A DNA stretch of 64,000 nt from Scytalidium lignicola. Its lineage: Eukaryota > Ascomycota > Leotiomycetes. Below the pieces are notes generated by a model. The model was given only the letters and a program-made list of their open reading frames with translations, was not told the origin of the DNA and ran no database searches. Shown here piece by piece: positions 47,883-60,030 of this stretch; positions within the stretch are counted from its first letter, which is position 1, and the number at the start of each line of letters is the position of its first letter. The position numbers and the translations under genes were made by a program. The stretch lies in assembly GCA_002812745.2 (NCBI GenBank), contig NCSJ02000217.1, positions 1 through 64,000 of the forward strand. The letters run 5' to 3'.

Positions 47883-50800
47883 TGACAGTAGGTAGAAGTA
47901 TAATGAAAAGGGAAATAAATTTGATGAAAATAAATCATAAAGTAAAACACTGATGTATGATAAAAGATATAATATACAATTGTTCTTTATTGTTAATATA
48001 ACAAAGGTCTATTAACAAAGTTAAGTGGAGTTAGTTGAGTAAAACAATTGAATCATTATTGTTATTTTGAAAATGCTTTAGATAATGTTTAATTTCAAAA
48101 GTTTAACAAGGTTATTTATTTATAAAAAGATATTATAATTTACATAGGCTTATAAGTGATAAGGTGTTATACTATATAATTTGTTAGCAATCTGATGCTG
48201 ACTAAAAATACTTTAACTTATTTAAGTTTTAACAACTTTAGATAGTAAAGATACTAAACTTAATTGTAAAGTTTTTAAAAGTCTGATTATTTAAGAGCAT
48301 TTCATATAATGTTAAACATAATATATATTCTTAAATATAGGAAACTTATATTATACATATTGAATGTAGAATTATAATAAGATAATCTAAAGTTTACTTA
48401 TATTAACAGTACTTTTAACGTTAAGGAAGGATAATGATTATAATTATATGTTTCATGTATGCTAACATTCTTTTAGCTAAAATGTTATGCATAAACTATA
48501 TATTACATTTATAACATCTATGATCTTCTTACCTAAGACTCTTCTCTCCTAGTTATATTATCATTTCCTTAATAGCTAAGCACTTAGATAATGCCTTTTG
48601 TATAAACTACAAGAGATTAATAGTATAATTACCAAGGCTAAATTACTTTGCTAATTTCAATTATCTTAAGTTATTTAGATTTGATAAATTATCTAACATT
48701 CTTTTCACAAAATCTAGTTTAGTAAAACTATATAACATTATTATAATATTAGATTAATAAGTATTTTATTAGAATAGTAATGTTAAAACAACTCAAGATC
48801 TAATTAGGATATGAGTAATTTAATATTAGATTAAATAAGAGTAATAGCTTAATTTATAGCTATGTTAACAGGATTTTGTAATTGAGATGTTAAGTTTAGT
48901 TTCTAGAAATTGAAATATTTGGAATATAAGGAGTAATGCATTACATCAATGTATTCTTGATTTTGTATTCTTTCGTTGATTTCAACTGTAGTATAAAGAG
49001 CTTATTAAGGTAAAGTAATTATGTTGTCTACCTTACTTTCTTTTATATTACTTATTACTTTCTTTTCATTGACTGTTCAACAGAATGAGGTGATTATANT
49101 TTTTTATAATACCTTATACTTATAACTTATCAACCTCTTGAATCTTGTATATACTCTTTATCATCTCTAAAGATATCAAAAGACAATGTAACTTTGTAAT
49201 CCTTTTGTTTACTTGACTTTTTCTCTAGCCTTTATAAAGTTAATCAGGTTATGGACAACAATGGATAGTCCTTGATATTAATACTTTAATATTTATCAAG
49301 TTACTTTGCATTAGATATTTTTTTTTCTTTCTTTCAATGTTATTCTTACTTTATAACATTAAGAAGTAATAATTTAAAAGGTTTTTAAGATTATAATTAA
49401 TTTCAATGACATTTATTTAATTTGTAAATTTATTCTTTTTGAAGATAAAATTATTCTTTACTTATTATTAATTAGCTGTTTAACAAGTCTGCTTAAGGCT
49501 TTTTAGAGTAAACTTTATAAAACCAAATGTAATAAATTATCTTATGATAACACATTAAAGATTATGAAAGAGATAATTCATTTGTTGAGACTAATAAGTT
49601 AACTTCTTCTAGTCTAGGACAAAAGTTAGATTTTGCAAAGTATAATTATAATGAATATATTTACAATTATTGAAGAATTAAATATTAAAATGTTTATAAT
49701 ATTTTGTAAAATTACCTTTTATTCTTAGATAAATTTTACTCTAGGATATAAAGATGATAATGCTTTTAAGCTCCTTAATGAGTTATTTAACTGTTATAAT
49801 AATTTTGTTTTATATTATTAAGTATTTAAGACTTTATAAAAGAGATAAGAATTAATTAAGAAAGTAAGTTTATTGTTTTGAAATAAGAGTAGATTATTAA
49901 TTTTATTATAATTATTAAAAGGTTAATACTCTTTAGCAGATTAGATAATATCTAATATCCNTTTTTAACGAAATCTCATCTTATCCTATTGATAAATTGT
50001 TATTTTTATTGAATCTAATCTAGTAAGTATCTATAGAACATAATATTAAACGGATGTTTAAACAATTTACAATCTTGGATATATAATAGAAATACAATGT
50101 TATACAAGTTACAAATGTTAATTAGAATAATTCTTTCTTAAGAGTATTTTATTTGTTAGACTATATCAAAGGTAATAATGTAGTAAACTTAACAAGGTTA
50201 ATAACAAATATAATTAACAACCTTTTCTTATATCTCTTTATCATTAATTAGCTTGATCCTCCTAAAAGTTAATGAATGAGGAAAATTAGCAAAGTATAGT
50301 CTGTCTTGTATGATAAAGTTAAGGTATGTTATATTATAAATTACATATTGTTGTTATATATATTAAAACTTATAAGAGTATATTGTTTAAGCATTTTTAT
50401 ATTTATTATATTATTTTATCTAATATTCAATAGATTTTTATTCAGTTTAGAAATGTTAACTTTGTAATGACTTTAAGCCTTGTACTGAAAAAGGTCAGAT
50501 TTCAACCAAAGTAATTATACTTTGTTTAAGTAATTATTAATTTAAAGGATAACTTTATTATTGTATAAACTTATACAAAGAAGTAATTTGTACTTCTATA
50601 TCTACCTTGAATTGTCTATATACTATTTTAGTCAAAATATAAGTTAGATGAACTGTATAAAGCCTTTAGATATATATACTTTTATAGTATTAAAGGAAAT
50701 CCTCATATTAAGATATTAGAGCAAGAGTAAGTAACTAAGAAAGATAACCAGAAGACTTAAGCTAAGTATAGTTAGTTAAGTAAGTTCTTTATGTTATCAT

Positions 50801-52389
50801 TTTAACAAGATTTTAAGTATAACTTTTGTATTAGTTAAAAGTTTAAATCAAACTAGTTATTTGTCTTTAACAAAATTTTCTAACATAAAATTAAGATNAA
50901 AAAGTAATAAAGCTTAGTAATGTATAGCCAATCAAGTTATATACAATAGAATAACATTCTCAAAATCAAGATTCTTTAGTGTATACTAATAATATAAACT
51001 TAAAGTTGCTTCTTTTATTAAAATCATTATTAAAAGTCAAAATCTACTTTAAATACATATGTATTAATGACAGTATAAAGGAGAGTATTACAAAAATGAA
51101 AGTAAAAGAATCTTGATTAGCATATAAGTCAATTATGTCTTACTGTTTGTCTGACAAAATAACAAGCTTAGAAGTAGTAGAAGTAATATTTAAAGAGTAA
51201 GCTTTTTAAGTATATTCTCTAGTAAACAAAGAATTTGATTAAGACTAATTAATATACTAGTATTATAATTGAAATACATATATTTAGCTTTTTTAACTTT
51301 AACTTGTTTTATTTATTTATATTTTATATATTCATATACCTTTTTTGATTAATGTTATTTTTAAACATAGGTAAAATCAAGGTTTTCATAGAGGTTAAGC
51401 TAAATTAATTATGTATTATGGTATGAATAATCTATGTTTAAACCTTTACTAGTCTTTTTTAAAAGCTTCTTGTAATTATGTCTTAAGTTAAGCAATAAGC
51501 AAAATACATCATTTAATGTGCAAGTGATATTTGCTATGATTTATGCAGGTTGCAAAGGACTCACAAGTTTAACAAAGAGTTGTTTAAAGTTGTTTAATGA
51601 TTTTGTAAGATGGTATTTTATACAACTCTTTTCCTCTTATACTATTGCTTAGCCTAGCCTTGCCTTACTCAGTTTATCTTTATAAGTAAGCTTATCTCCA
51701 AAGAGGTTCATGTTACCTAATACACTTACTAATAATAAATTGCTTAAGTATTAATTAATTAACTCTTTAATGTTCATACCATAGATTGTACTTCCTCTTC
51801 TTCTGTTATATTACCATATTCCTTATGATAAAGACCAAAAAAGCAGATGTTGTCAATAGTTATCTTATTAAAGATAAGCTGATTACCTTTTGTCATTAAT
51901 TTAAATTATCTTAAGCATGTCTAGATGTGATTAAATCATCCATTGTTGTTAAGGAGGTCTTCTTCATAGAATTTAATCTAAGTTAGCTTATGCCTTTGGT
52001 AGTTTTATTATGATGTTGACTTATTTACAAGATTTGCTCTTAAATCTTATTTTTGTATTGTAGACTTTTCTAATTGCTTAAGTCCTTTACTTGCAAATCA
52101 ATTTAAATACTCCTTTTCTTGTAGATTTTTTTAACCTTAGATTTAAAGTTATTTTAAATGATTTTGATATTAAGTCAACAANTTTTTTTGATCAAACTTA
52201 TTATCNAAAAATGTATTAGATGTAAATATATAGAATGTTATGTTCAAGCTTGTTTTATAAACAAAACCTAAAGTAACTATACCTTTGACTACCTTCGAAA
52301 ATGTTGTTCTTAACATTTCATTTTGATTTAATTTTACTTCTTAAAGGGGAATTGAGTAAACATATTACAAGGTTAACTAATGAATTCAT
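47883..52389. other. AT-rich RIP-eroded DNA
   Basis: About 4.5 kb without a supported gene. Flanks of the Tc1/mariner-type element on both sides are more AT-rich than the element ends, so the element jumped into DNA that was already degraded. Sequence just before 52390 may hold the N-terminus of the FunK1 relic. Confidence 0.4.
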
Positions 52390-54398
52390 AAGGAACTTAT
52401 GGAGTATGTTTATAATAATATTAAAGGATTCTTCAAGTAATACTTCGAGGGGAAAGTGTGGACGAACATAGCAGAGGATATTTACAACAAGTTGATTTTA
52501 TAATATGTAGACAGTTAGTAGAATGATTAGCTAAAGCCTCCGATACAAAATCNTTTTTTTCAAGTGGTTTATAAACTTTCAGGACAATTTTCTTAGTGGA
52601 CTTAATTGTAAATATTATACATCAATGAACAGAATACTAAAAAGNTTTAAAGGTTAATTAAAAGTTAGATATATTTCTTACTTTTTCTAATGTTATGTTC
52701 TATACTAATAAGTATAACTAGTCAAATGTTCTTGTTATTAGAGAACTCAAGCAAAACCTTAATAATGATTAAGTAACTGATATATTAATGTAATTGACAG
52801 GATATATGCATAAGGTATTTAGAAGCTAGCTTAACCGGTGGTTTGTACTTGGTTTTACAATATGTAAAAGCTTGATGTATGCTTAAATATTTAACAGATT
52901 TGGTATGTATAACTTTAAAAGGTTTGATATTCATAAAAAGTTAAAGTGATTTATTAAGGTTGTTACAAGTTATGTACTGATGATGGATATGCAACTCAGT
53001 TTGAACATGTTCATCAAGTATGATAAGAATAACAAGTATATTGTTGTACAAGATATAAAAATTCGCCTGGAGGAGTAACTGATTACTTTATAAAAGGCAA
53101 TGGTTTGCCGGAGAATAACATGTTATCAAGGAAGAAGAAGTAATTTGGCAAACTAAAAATATATTATGAAGTTTACTTGGCTATTTAATAAAAGGCAACA
53201 AGAAAGAAAGCTATTGAAATTGACAATGGAAAGAGGAGTTAAAGGTATTGTTAAATAGTTTTATTATGAGTAAGTTTCTATTAACAAAAACTTGGACACT
53301 GTTGAAAACTTGTAAAATAATATAAAATTTAAGTAATTATGAAAACTTCTTATTAGTACCTCTTAAGTTAATAATAGTACAAAGTCTAGCCAAGTGAATT
53401 TGAAGATAAAAAGTATTCTTTAAGGAAGGTCTAAGAATAGTGTAAGATACTTGACTAACCTTATAATCAATATAAAAAGTAGTTTAATTTCCTCTTCTAA
53501 GCAGAAAAGAAAACAAGATAGATAACTTATAATTAAGACTAGTCTTATCAAGAGATCTAAATTCAATAATAGTTAATCTATTCTTTAAAATGTAAAGCAG
53601 AATAACTTATACAAGTCTAATACTCTTAGTATTCAGGAAGCAGATGTAAACAGTCTTATAAACGAGGATAACAAGATATATAACAATTGTATGTATTGTT
53701 GTTTAATAGTTTCACCAGCTAGACAACTACTTTATGTATATAGATCTGTTAAGGAGCTCTTAGAGGCATTTTATAATGTTATTAAAGGACACAGATTACT
53801 TTTTGAAGATGATAAGATACTTTATCAAGATGTTTCAAAGAATAATATTATTATTACTGAACTTGTTGTTGAAGGTAATCTAAGGGGAAGACTAATTGAT
53901 CTCAATTTGGTAAAAGAGCTAGACAGTGCGTTAAGTGGAATTAGTCATCAGACTAGGATTATACAATTTATAGTGATTAAGGTGCTTTAAGGCAAGGGCT
54001 ATACTTATTAACATGATCTTGAATCTTTCTTCTATGTCTTCATATAGATATGTATTCGTTATGGTTATGAGAATGTAAGTGACAAGGTGAAAAAAGTAGA
54101 AGAGAGAAGACTAAGGTTGGATATAATAAGTAGATTATATAGTTAGTATATTAGAATATACTTTGAAATTATATAAAATAAGTTGAGTAATATAGATAAG
54201 AATGGTTTTGAGGATATTGTAGTAAAGTTTACATTGGAGTTTATGATCTTAAAAGAGTTGACTTAAGAATTATAAAGTATTCTCTTTTCAATTAAAGACA
54301 AGGTAATCTTTATAAGTATATTTTATAACAATAACATTATGTATAACAGGATAATCAATATATTTGATAAAGTGATTAATTACTTAGAGATTGAATAA
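52390..54398 (+). pseudogene. FunK1 protein kinase relic
   Basis: Most of a fungal FunK1-type kinase (Pfam FunK1, a multicopy Pezizomycotina family) can be followed. N-terminal region: NIKGFFK-stop-YFEGKVWTNIAEDIY (about 52420-52480), FDIHKKL and TSYVLMMDMQLSLNMFI (about 52930-53010), NNKYIVVQDIKI (about 53030-53060), then LKLTMERGVKGIV (about 53215-53250). Kinase core, best kept at 53691-53990: VSPARQLLYVYRSVKELLEA, YQDVSKNNIIIT (catalytic loop, where HRD has become YQD) and LIDLNLVKELDS (DFG-equivalent). After a Gln-to-TAA at 53988 it continues GKGYTY-stop-HDLESFFYVF, ICIRYGYE, and ends with DKVINYLEIE and TAA at 54396-54398. Almost all damage is Gln or Trp to stop and C-to-T replacements. 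The start is uncertain. The function of living members is unknown. Confidence 0.78.
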
Positions 54399-56296
54399 TT
54401 ACAGATAACTTATACTGTTATATATTTTCTATTTAATATTCTCCTTGTCTTATAACACTTACTAATGTGTTAACAAGCTTGTTGAACACTTTTATTTCAT
54501 AGTACAAATCTCGTTTATATTAATTAAATGTTATACTTAATCTTTTGCTTATTACAATTTTAGTCTTTACTTTTAGCTATTCAATGTTATTAGTATAACT
54601 TTTGTTAACTANTTTTTTCATAGCATTTTCATTGTTGAACATAATATTATGAAAAGCCTAAGGAAAGGTATTATATGCTTTAAATTGTTACTTGTTACCA
54701 TGAGGGATTTAGTGTAAATTGACGAGGTGTTATATAAGTAAACTTAAAATTTATCAAAGAGATAATTTTGTTATTCTCATCCAACAGGATATTTTCAACA
54801 TAGAGGTTATCATTCTATAAACTAAAATTATTCGTTTTAGGAAATACTAACAATAAGTTTTTACTCGAATTATAAGATTTAAACTATGAAGACTAGTTAT
54901 TGTCTCTAAATCTAAACTTGTCAAGTAGTCTAATCTTATTAGAGCAAGCACTAATGCTTGAGTAAACTGTTAAATAGCTTATGTAAGGTATAAGTACTAA
55001 TGCTAGTAATACTCGCTTAGGAAGGTTTTACTAAGCTATAAACACTAATGCTTGTAATGTGCAGAATTGTAAAAGCAGGATATACAAACTCTACTTACTT
55101 AAGCAAATTACTAAATAGCTTATGTAAAGTACAAGTATTGGTGCTCATATATAAAGGTTCTTCAACGAGTTATAAGTATTAATGCTTGTAAGTAAGTAAA
55201 CTTAATCTTTAGCCTATGAACTTTCTATTTGTTAAAGTCTTATATACAAAGTTTATAGTTCAAGAAATAGAACTAGTATAATGATTCTGATATTACATAA
55301 CTAAAAGTTATATTACATGACATTCTTAATCATATATTTGGGATAACCTCTTTATCCCTTTTTTTTCTCCTTCTCCTTTCTTCTTTAGCTTAGTATCCTT
55401 TGATATATTAACTAACTAGCTAGAGAACTAAGCCTTTTGACTTTGGTTAATGTCATGACAACTAGAGTGAAAGTATATTACTAAATAAGGTTGTATAATA
55501 AGAGTAATCTTATGATCTTAAACTATGATTTAACTTAAGCATAAGGCTTTTAACTACTAAGGAAATACATGAGCTTATATATATAATGGAATCCTTTTAG
55601 ATCCTTAAAGTCATAACAAGTCCAAGGGCTTCTGTGCTGTTATTATATAATACCTTATGTGATATTATTATTTGATCTATGTCCTTAACTGCCTAAGGTT
55701 CTTTATGTTGTTTTATTGCTTAGCCTTAAGCCTTGCAAAAGAGTAGCACAGAGGTGCTTTGAGAACATTGTCCTTAGATTTTACTATAGCCTGAAAGTAA
55801 CCTCATTTCTTACCTTAATTTAATCTTAAAGAGAGTTATTTTTGGCTTAGAAGATACAGAATCAGGACTATTAAATAGAAGGCTAGATTTTAAGCTTGAT
55901 CTAGTGTTTGGTCAATCTAAAGTAGTTAAGCTTATTCTTGATGATTTTCAGTTATTGTATTATGTGGTATATATATACATATTATATGAGTAAGTAAGCA
56001 GAACTAAGCAGGCTAATAAGTTATGAAGTGAGAATTGTAAAAGTAAGATGTACAAACTCAGAATCACTTTTCTAAGGATAAGAACTTATAATCTGAATGA
56101 ATCTTTACTACTTTATAGTTCCTTTATATTCTCTTTGATACCTTGCTTTAAATGTGTTGTGGACAAGACTATCTTAAGTGTTTAATCTAGGTATATCAAA
56201 AGCTAAGGACATTTGGTGTTATAGTTGATTTCAAGCAAGAGATAATATAATCCTTATAGTAGGCTTCAGTATGATAAAATACAAGTAAGTTATAAG
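54399..56296. other. AT-rich, with scattered short repeats
   Basis: A phrase GAATTGTAAAAGYARGATRTAC occurs at about 55065 and again at about 56035, same orientation. TAAGTATTAATGCTTGTAA-like phrases recur at 54950-55190. These may be remnants of a repeat element. No frame recognised. Confidence 0.4.
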
Positions 56297-56830
56297 AACT
56301 TGTTAAGTGAAGTTGAGGAGGTATTATGACATCAGATTATTTATAAAACTAATAAGTTGTATGCTAAACAAGATCCAGATTTATCTAAAAGTCCTCCTTT
56401 TCATCCTTTGCATATTGTCAAGTAAGAACTTTAGTCTACTCTAAGCTAGTGTCATCTGTATTCAAGCTCTGATAATCATTCTACTACTTCTGCTTATAAC
56501 ACAAGGTCTAGGATGTCCAGTTCAAATAAGGATGTGAAGTCTAATACTACTACAAGAAAGACATAGATCTAAGAAGCTTGAAAGATTTACTACAAACACT
56601 ATAAGAGCCTTAATATGATTTATATACTATTATTCAGAAGCTTATAATTGGACTACAAGTATAAGAGCTTCAAGAAGATAAAGTTAATGCTGACAAGTGA
56701 TTGTATTGCTTGTAGCATTATCTTAAGTTCTAGACATTAGAACAAGAAGCAATGTTATACTAGTTGTAGTAAGTACTAATTCAAAGAATATTTGGAAAAG
56801 AATGACAATTCATTTTTCGAAGGTTCAACT
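56297..56830 (+). pseudogene. Unclassified dead reading frame with Ser-rich and Cys-containing parts
   Basis: One plus frame runs about 175 codons with stops only at probable Gln, Trp or Arg positions: QIIYKTNKLYAKQDPDLSKS, PPFHPLHIV, a Ser/Thr-rich stretch (SSSDNHSTTSAYNTRSRMSS, NKDVKSNTTTRKT), then KIYYKHYKSLNMIYILLFRS and a Cys-containing tail (SDCIACSIIL, QCYTSCSKY). The layout of a disordered region followed by a basic Cys-bearing part recalls a gag-like or DNA-binding protein, but I cannot assign a family. Confidence 0.42.
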
Positions 56831-57249
56831 TAACAACTTTGTTATACTTATTTCAAAGAGATTTATATTAATGACTTAAACTTCTCTGAGTTAGTTTTAA
56901 AGATACTTTAAAGATCTTTTTCATTGAATAATATTTATCAAATCTTTTGACTTAGCTAGTTTCCTTGTTTGTAATAAAGTAATCTTTAAACTTATGTATA
57001 TAAACTTAGTTTGGTTAATGTAATTCATGTGGATTGTTAATACAAGATATTAGGTAATAATAACAGAGATCTTAAGTAGTTAGTTAGACAGTTCTAGCAT
57101 TGTTATAACATCAAATTTCTAAGCCTTTTATGATATTTCTATATAATAATAACTTATATGCTTAGCATTCTTGTATAGGATATTGTCTACTGAAATCCAA
57201 ACTTCTTACAATGATTTAAACTATTGTTTAGTCTAATGTCTTACTAAGT

Positions 57250-57540
57250 TTAGTTAACTCTTAACTTTTGCTTAAGTGAGAATTAAAAACAATTCTTAAG
57301 GTTAACCTCTTTTTGACTGTTACTAAAAGATAAGTTTCTTAAGATTCTTACTTGCTTAATTAGGAAACAAGTTTCTTAGACTGTTATACACTTGAGTAAG
57401 AGGTAAGTTTCTTAAGACTAGCCTCTTTTTTAATATCTCTCTATCCTTTGACTATTATTCACTTAAGTAAAAAACAAGTTTCTTAAGACTAACCTCTTTT
57501 TTGACTATTATTTACTTAAGTAGGAGACAGCTTCTTTAAA
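57250..57540. repeat. 36/72-bp tandem repeat AAGTTTCTTAAGACTA
   Basis: AAGTTTCTTAAGA (or close variants) recurs at 57332, 57368, 57404 and 57476, a step of 36 or 72 bp. The units also share CTAACCTCTTTTTTGACTAT and ACTTAAGTA. Confidence 0.6.
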
Positions 57541-59349
57541 CTGATTATAAGAAATTATATTTAGTTTTAAGAAATTCTTGAAATCTTAAAAATCTTGTTA
57601 GTTAAGTTCTTAGATCTTAACCTTAGACATTAGTAATAAAGGGTGTTCTCATCTTAAGTTTATCATAAGTTTCTCTTAGTAAGAATTTTACAGTTTAGTA
57701 TGTTAACTTGAACAAAGATGTATCTTTTTCTCATACAAATAACAAGTAATAAGTATTATAATAAATAAAGTTAAGTAAATCACTTCTCAAGCTGAAAAGG
57801 AAGAATAACCAAGGTATCTTTTGAATTGTGTACAATTACATTTCATGATAGTAACATTCACAAACTGATAGTATAATGAATGTACTAGTTAGTATCTTGT
57901 ACTTATGTAATATATTCATTGAGTACTTTACTAGTACAAGTATATATATTGGTTGTAAATATGTTTGATGAAATCAAATTTAGTATAGTTATATATTATG
58001 CTTATTCTTATTTAGTACTTAAGATAGATTTTAAATTATTATCTGATATATTCAAGTCCTTATAACAAGATAGTAAACCAAGTTAATAAAAGAATACTAT
58101 CAAAGGTTAAAGGTAAAGTTATTGCTTAAGAATCAAACCCTCTTTAACTAGGATTATTAACTTAAATGACTTGTTTTTTCTAATATAAATAACTTTACAT
58201 TATCTTCGAAAATTACAATAATAACAGATTCTAGAGTAAAGGGTAAATACTCAAGAATATGAATAATAATAAGATACAGAAGATTAATAAGTTTATCCTC
58301 AAGATTGTAAATGATCACAACTATATAAGGTTTCTTCTTATATAGTTGATATACAATGTTAGTATATTAGAATAGAATTAGTATACCTTCAATTGAAACA
58401 AGATATATAATAACAGTAACAGTTGTTTTAATATAAGGAACATATGTAAGAATTAGTCTATTATAATGATTAGTAAAGTATTATTAAAAAAGTTTATCTT
58501 TACTTACTCTTCTGTATATAAAATATAACAAACTTTAAAATACTATGAGTATATAGCTTGACTTAATCATTTAAATAGATTACTTAGATCTAGACTAATT
58601 AGAAGAATCAACAGAGTAAGAATAACAATAACATACTCTTGAATAACCTTAACTTCTTCAAACTAGTTCTGTAAAACATAGATTAAAGTTGTTAGGTTAC
58701 TTTTACTATTGTTAAAAGTTAATAATCTATTTTCAACGAAAAATCTACTTTAAAGGAAATAGAACTAATAAAATTAAGACTTACATTTTATCTTTATTTA
58801 TATTAAGTATATTAATAGTAAAAGTGTTAAAATTAAGAAGTAGTTAAAAGAAAGACATAAGATATAACTTAAAGACAAATGTAAGACTAGTATACTGAAA
58901 TATATAATTAGTTGTAAGATGAATTACTCTTTTGAATAGATTCTTTTTTGTACAGATAAGATAAACTATAAGACTACTTATATCCTAAAAAGAACAGTAT
59001 CCCTTCAAGAGTAATATTATTGATATTTTCTTGTAATTGTTAGAAAAGCATCTTATACTAATTAAAATCAAGTTAAGGAGTGTCTTACTGAAGAAATGAT
59101 TTATTTGTCTTGTTCTCTTTCTTAATTTATTCTGAAACTTATTTGCCTTCCTTTTAAGTAAATCTTATAGCTTAGTTTGTACAATGTAGTATAGTATTCT
59201 AAGGCTTGATTTATAAGAATTGTATAACTAGATTTATAATTATGTATTAATATTTAGTTAAACTAAAGCTTAACAAGGCAAAATAGATAATTAACGTTAA
59301 TTAGCTAAATAAGTATAAAGTTATATACAATACTTGTGTAGATAATCAT
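57541..59349. other. AT-rich, no gene resolved
   Basis: No frame or motif recognised on either strand. Confidence 0.4.
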
Positions 59350-60030
59350 TTTGACTTCTTCTTCATCAGATATTAAGCCTTGTACTAACTCTCCTTAAGG
59401 TTATATGGATGAGAAAGCTATAACTGTTAACAAAACTTATCTTCTTGAAGAGGAGTTGCTTGATGATGTAAAGAAAGAAATTATAAACTGTTAGGATTTC
59501 CTCTTCAATATATAATACTAATTGTAAGGGTTATATAAGATCTATAAGGATAGTAAATTAAAAGAGTATACTAATGCTTTTTACATTTAATTCAAGCTTT
59601 TGGTTAAAGTATGAAGTTGTAGAATTTATATAAGCATTAAACTAATTAATGATCAAAATACAAAGTAATAGTTAAAAAAGGTTTATAGCTTTATGATTCT
59701 TAAAACAAGCGACTTTGCTAATGATAAAGGGATATTCTGTGGACTTTATTCTTGTTATTATATCTAGAACTCCTTTTATTTTGAACAATATTCTAAGATT
59801 AAAATAATTATACTACTTGATACAAGATGTGGTTGTAAAGTTATAATGTTATTATCTTATAATATTAGTTAAGCTTTCTAAATCATAACCTTGAAAAGGC
59901 TGGATACTAAGAGTAAGGATAGTCTGAGTAGAGTTATACAAATCCTTAAATGTTACTTTGTTGTTTATATCAAATGAACTAGTCTAAAGAGTATAAAATT
60001 GTAGAGGGTTTATAACATCTTTAAACAGAG
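59350..60030 (+). pseudogene. Unclassified dead gene, about 225 codons
   Basis: A single plus frame reads TSSSSDIKPCTNSP-stop-GYMDEKA, TYLLEEELLDDVKKEIINC, GLYKIYKDSKLKEYTNAFY, KLLVKV-stop-SCRIYISIKLI, KKVYSFMILKTSDFANDKGI, FCGLYSCYYI-stop-NSFYFEQYS and ITLKRLDTKSKDSLSRVIQI. Stops match probable Gln (TAA/TAG) and Trp positions. The presumed start is TTG at 59350, possibly a former ATG. It is clearly protein-like and RIP-damaged. I do not recognise the family. Confidence 0.5.
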
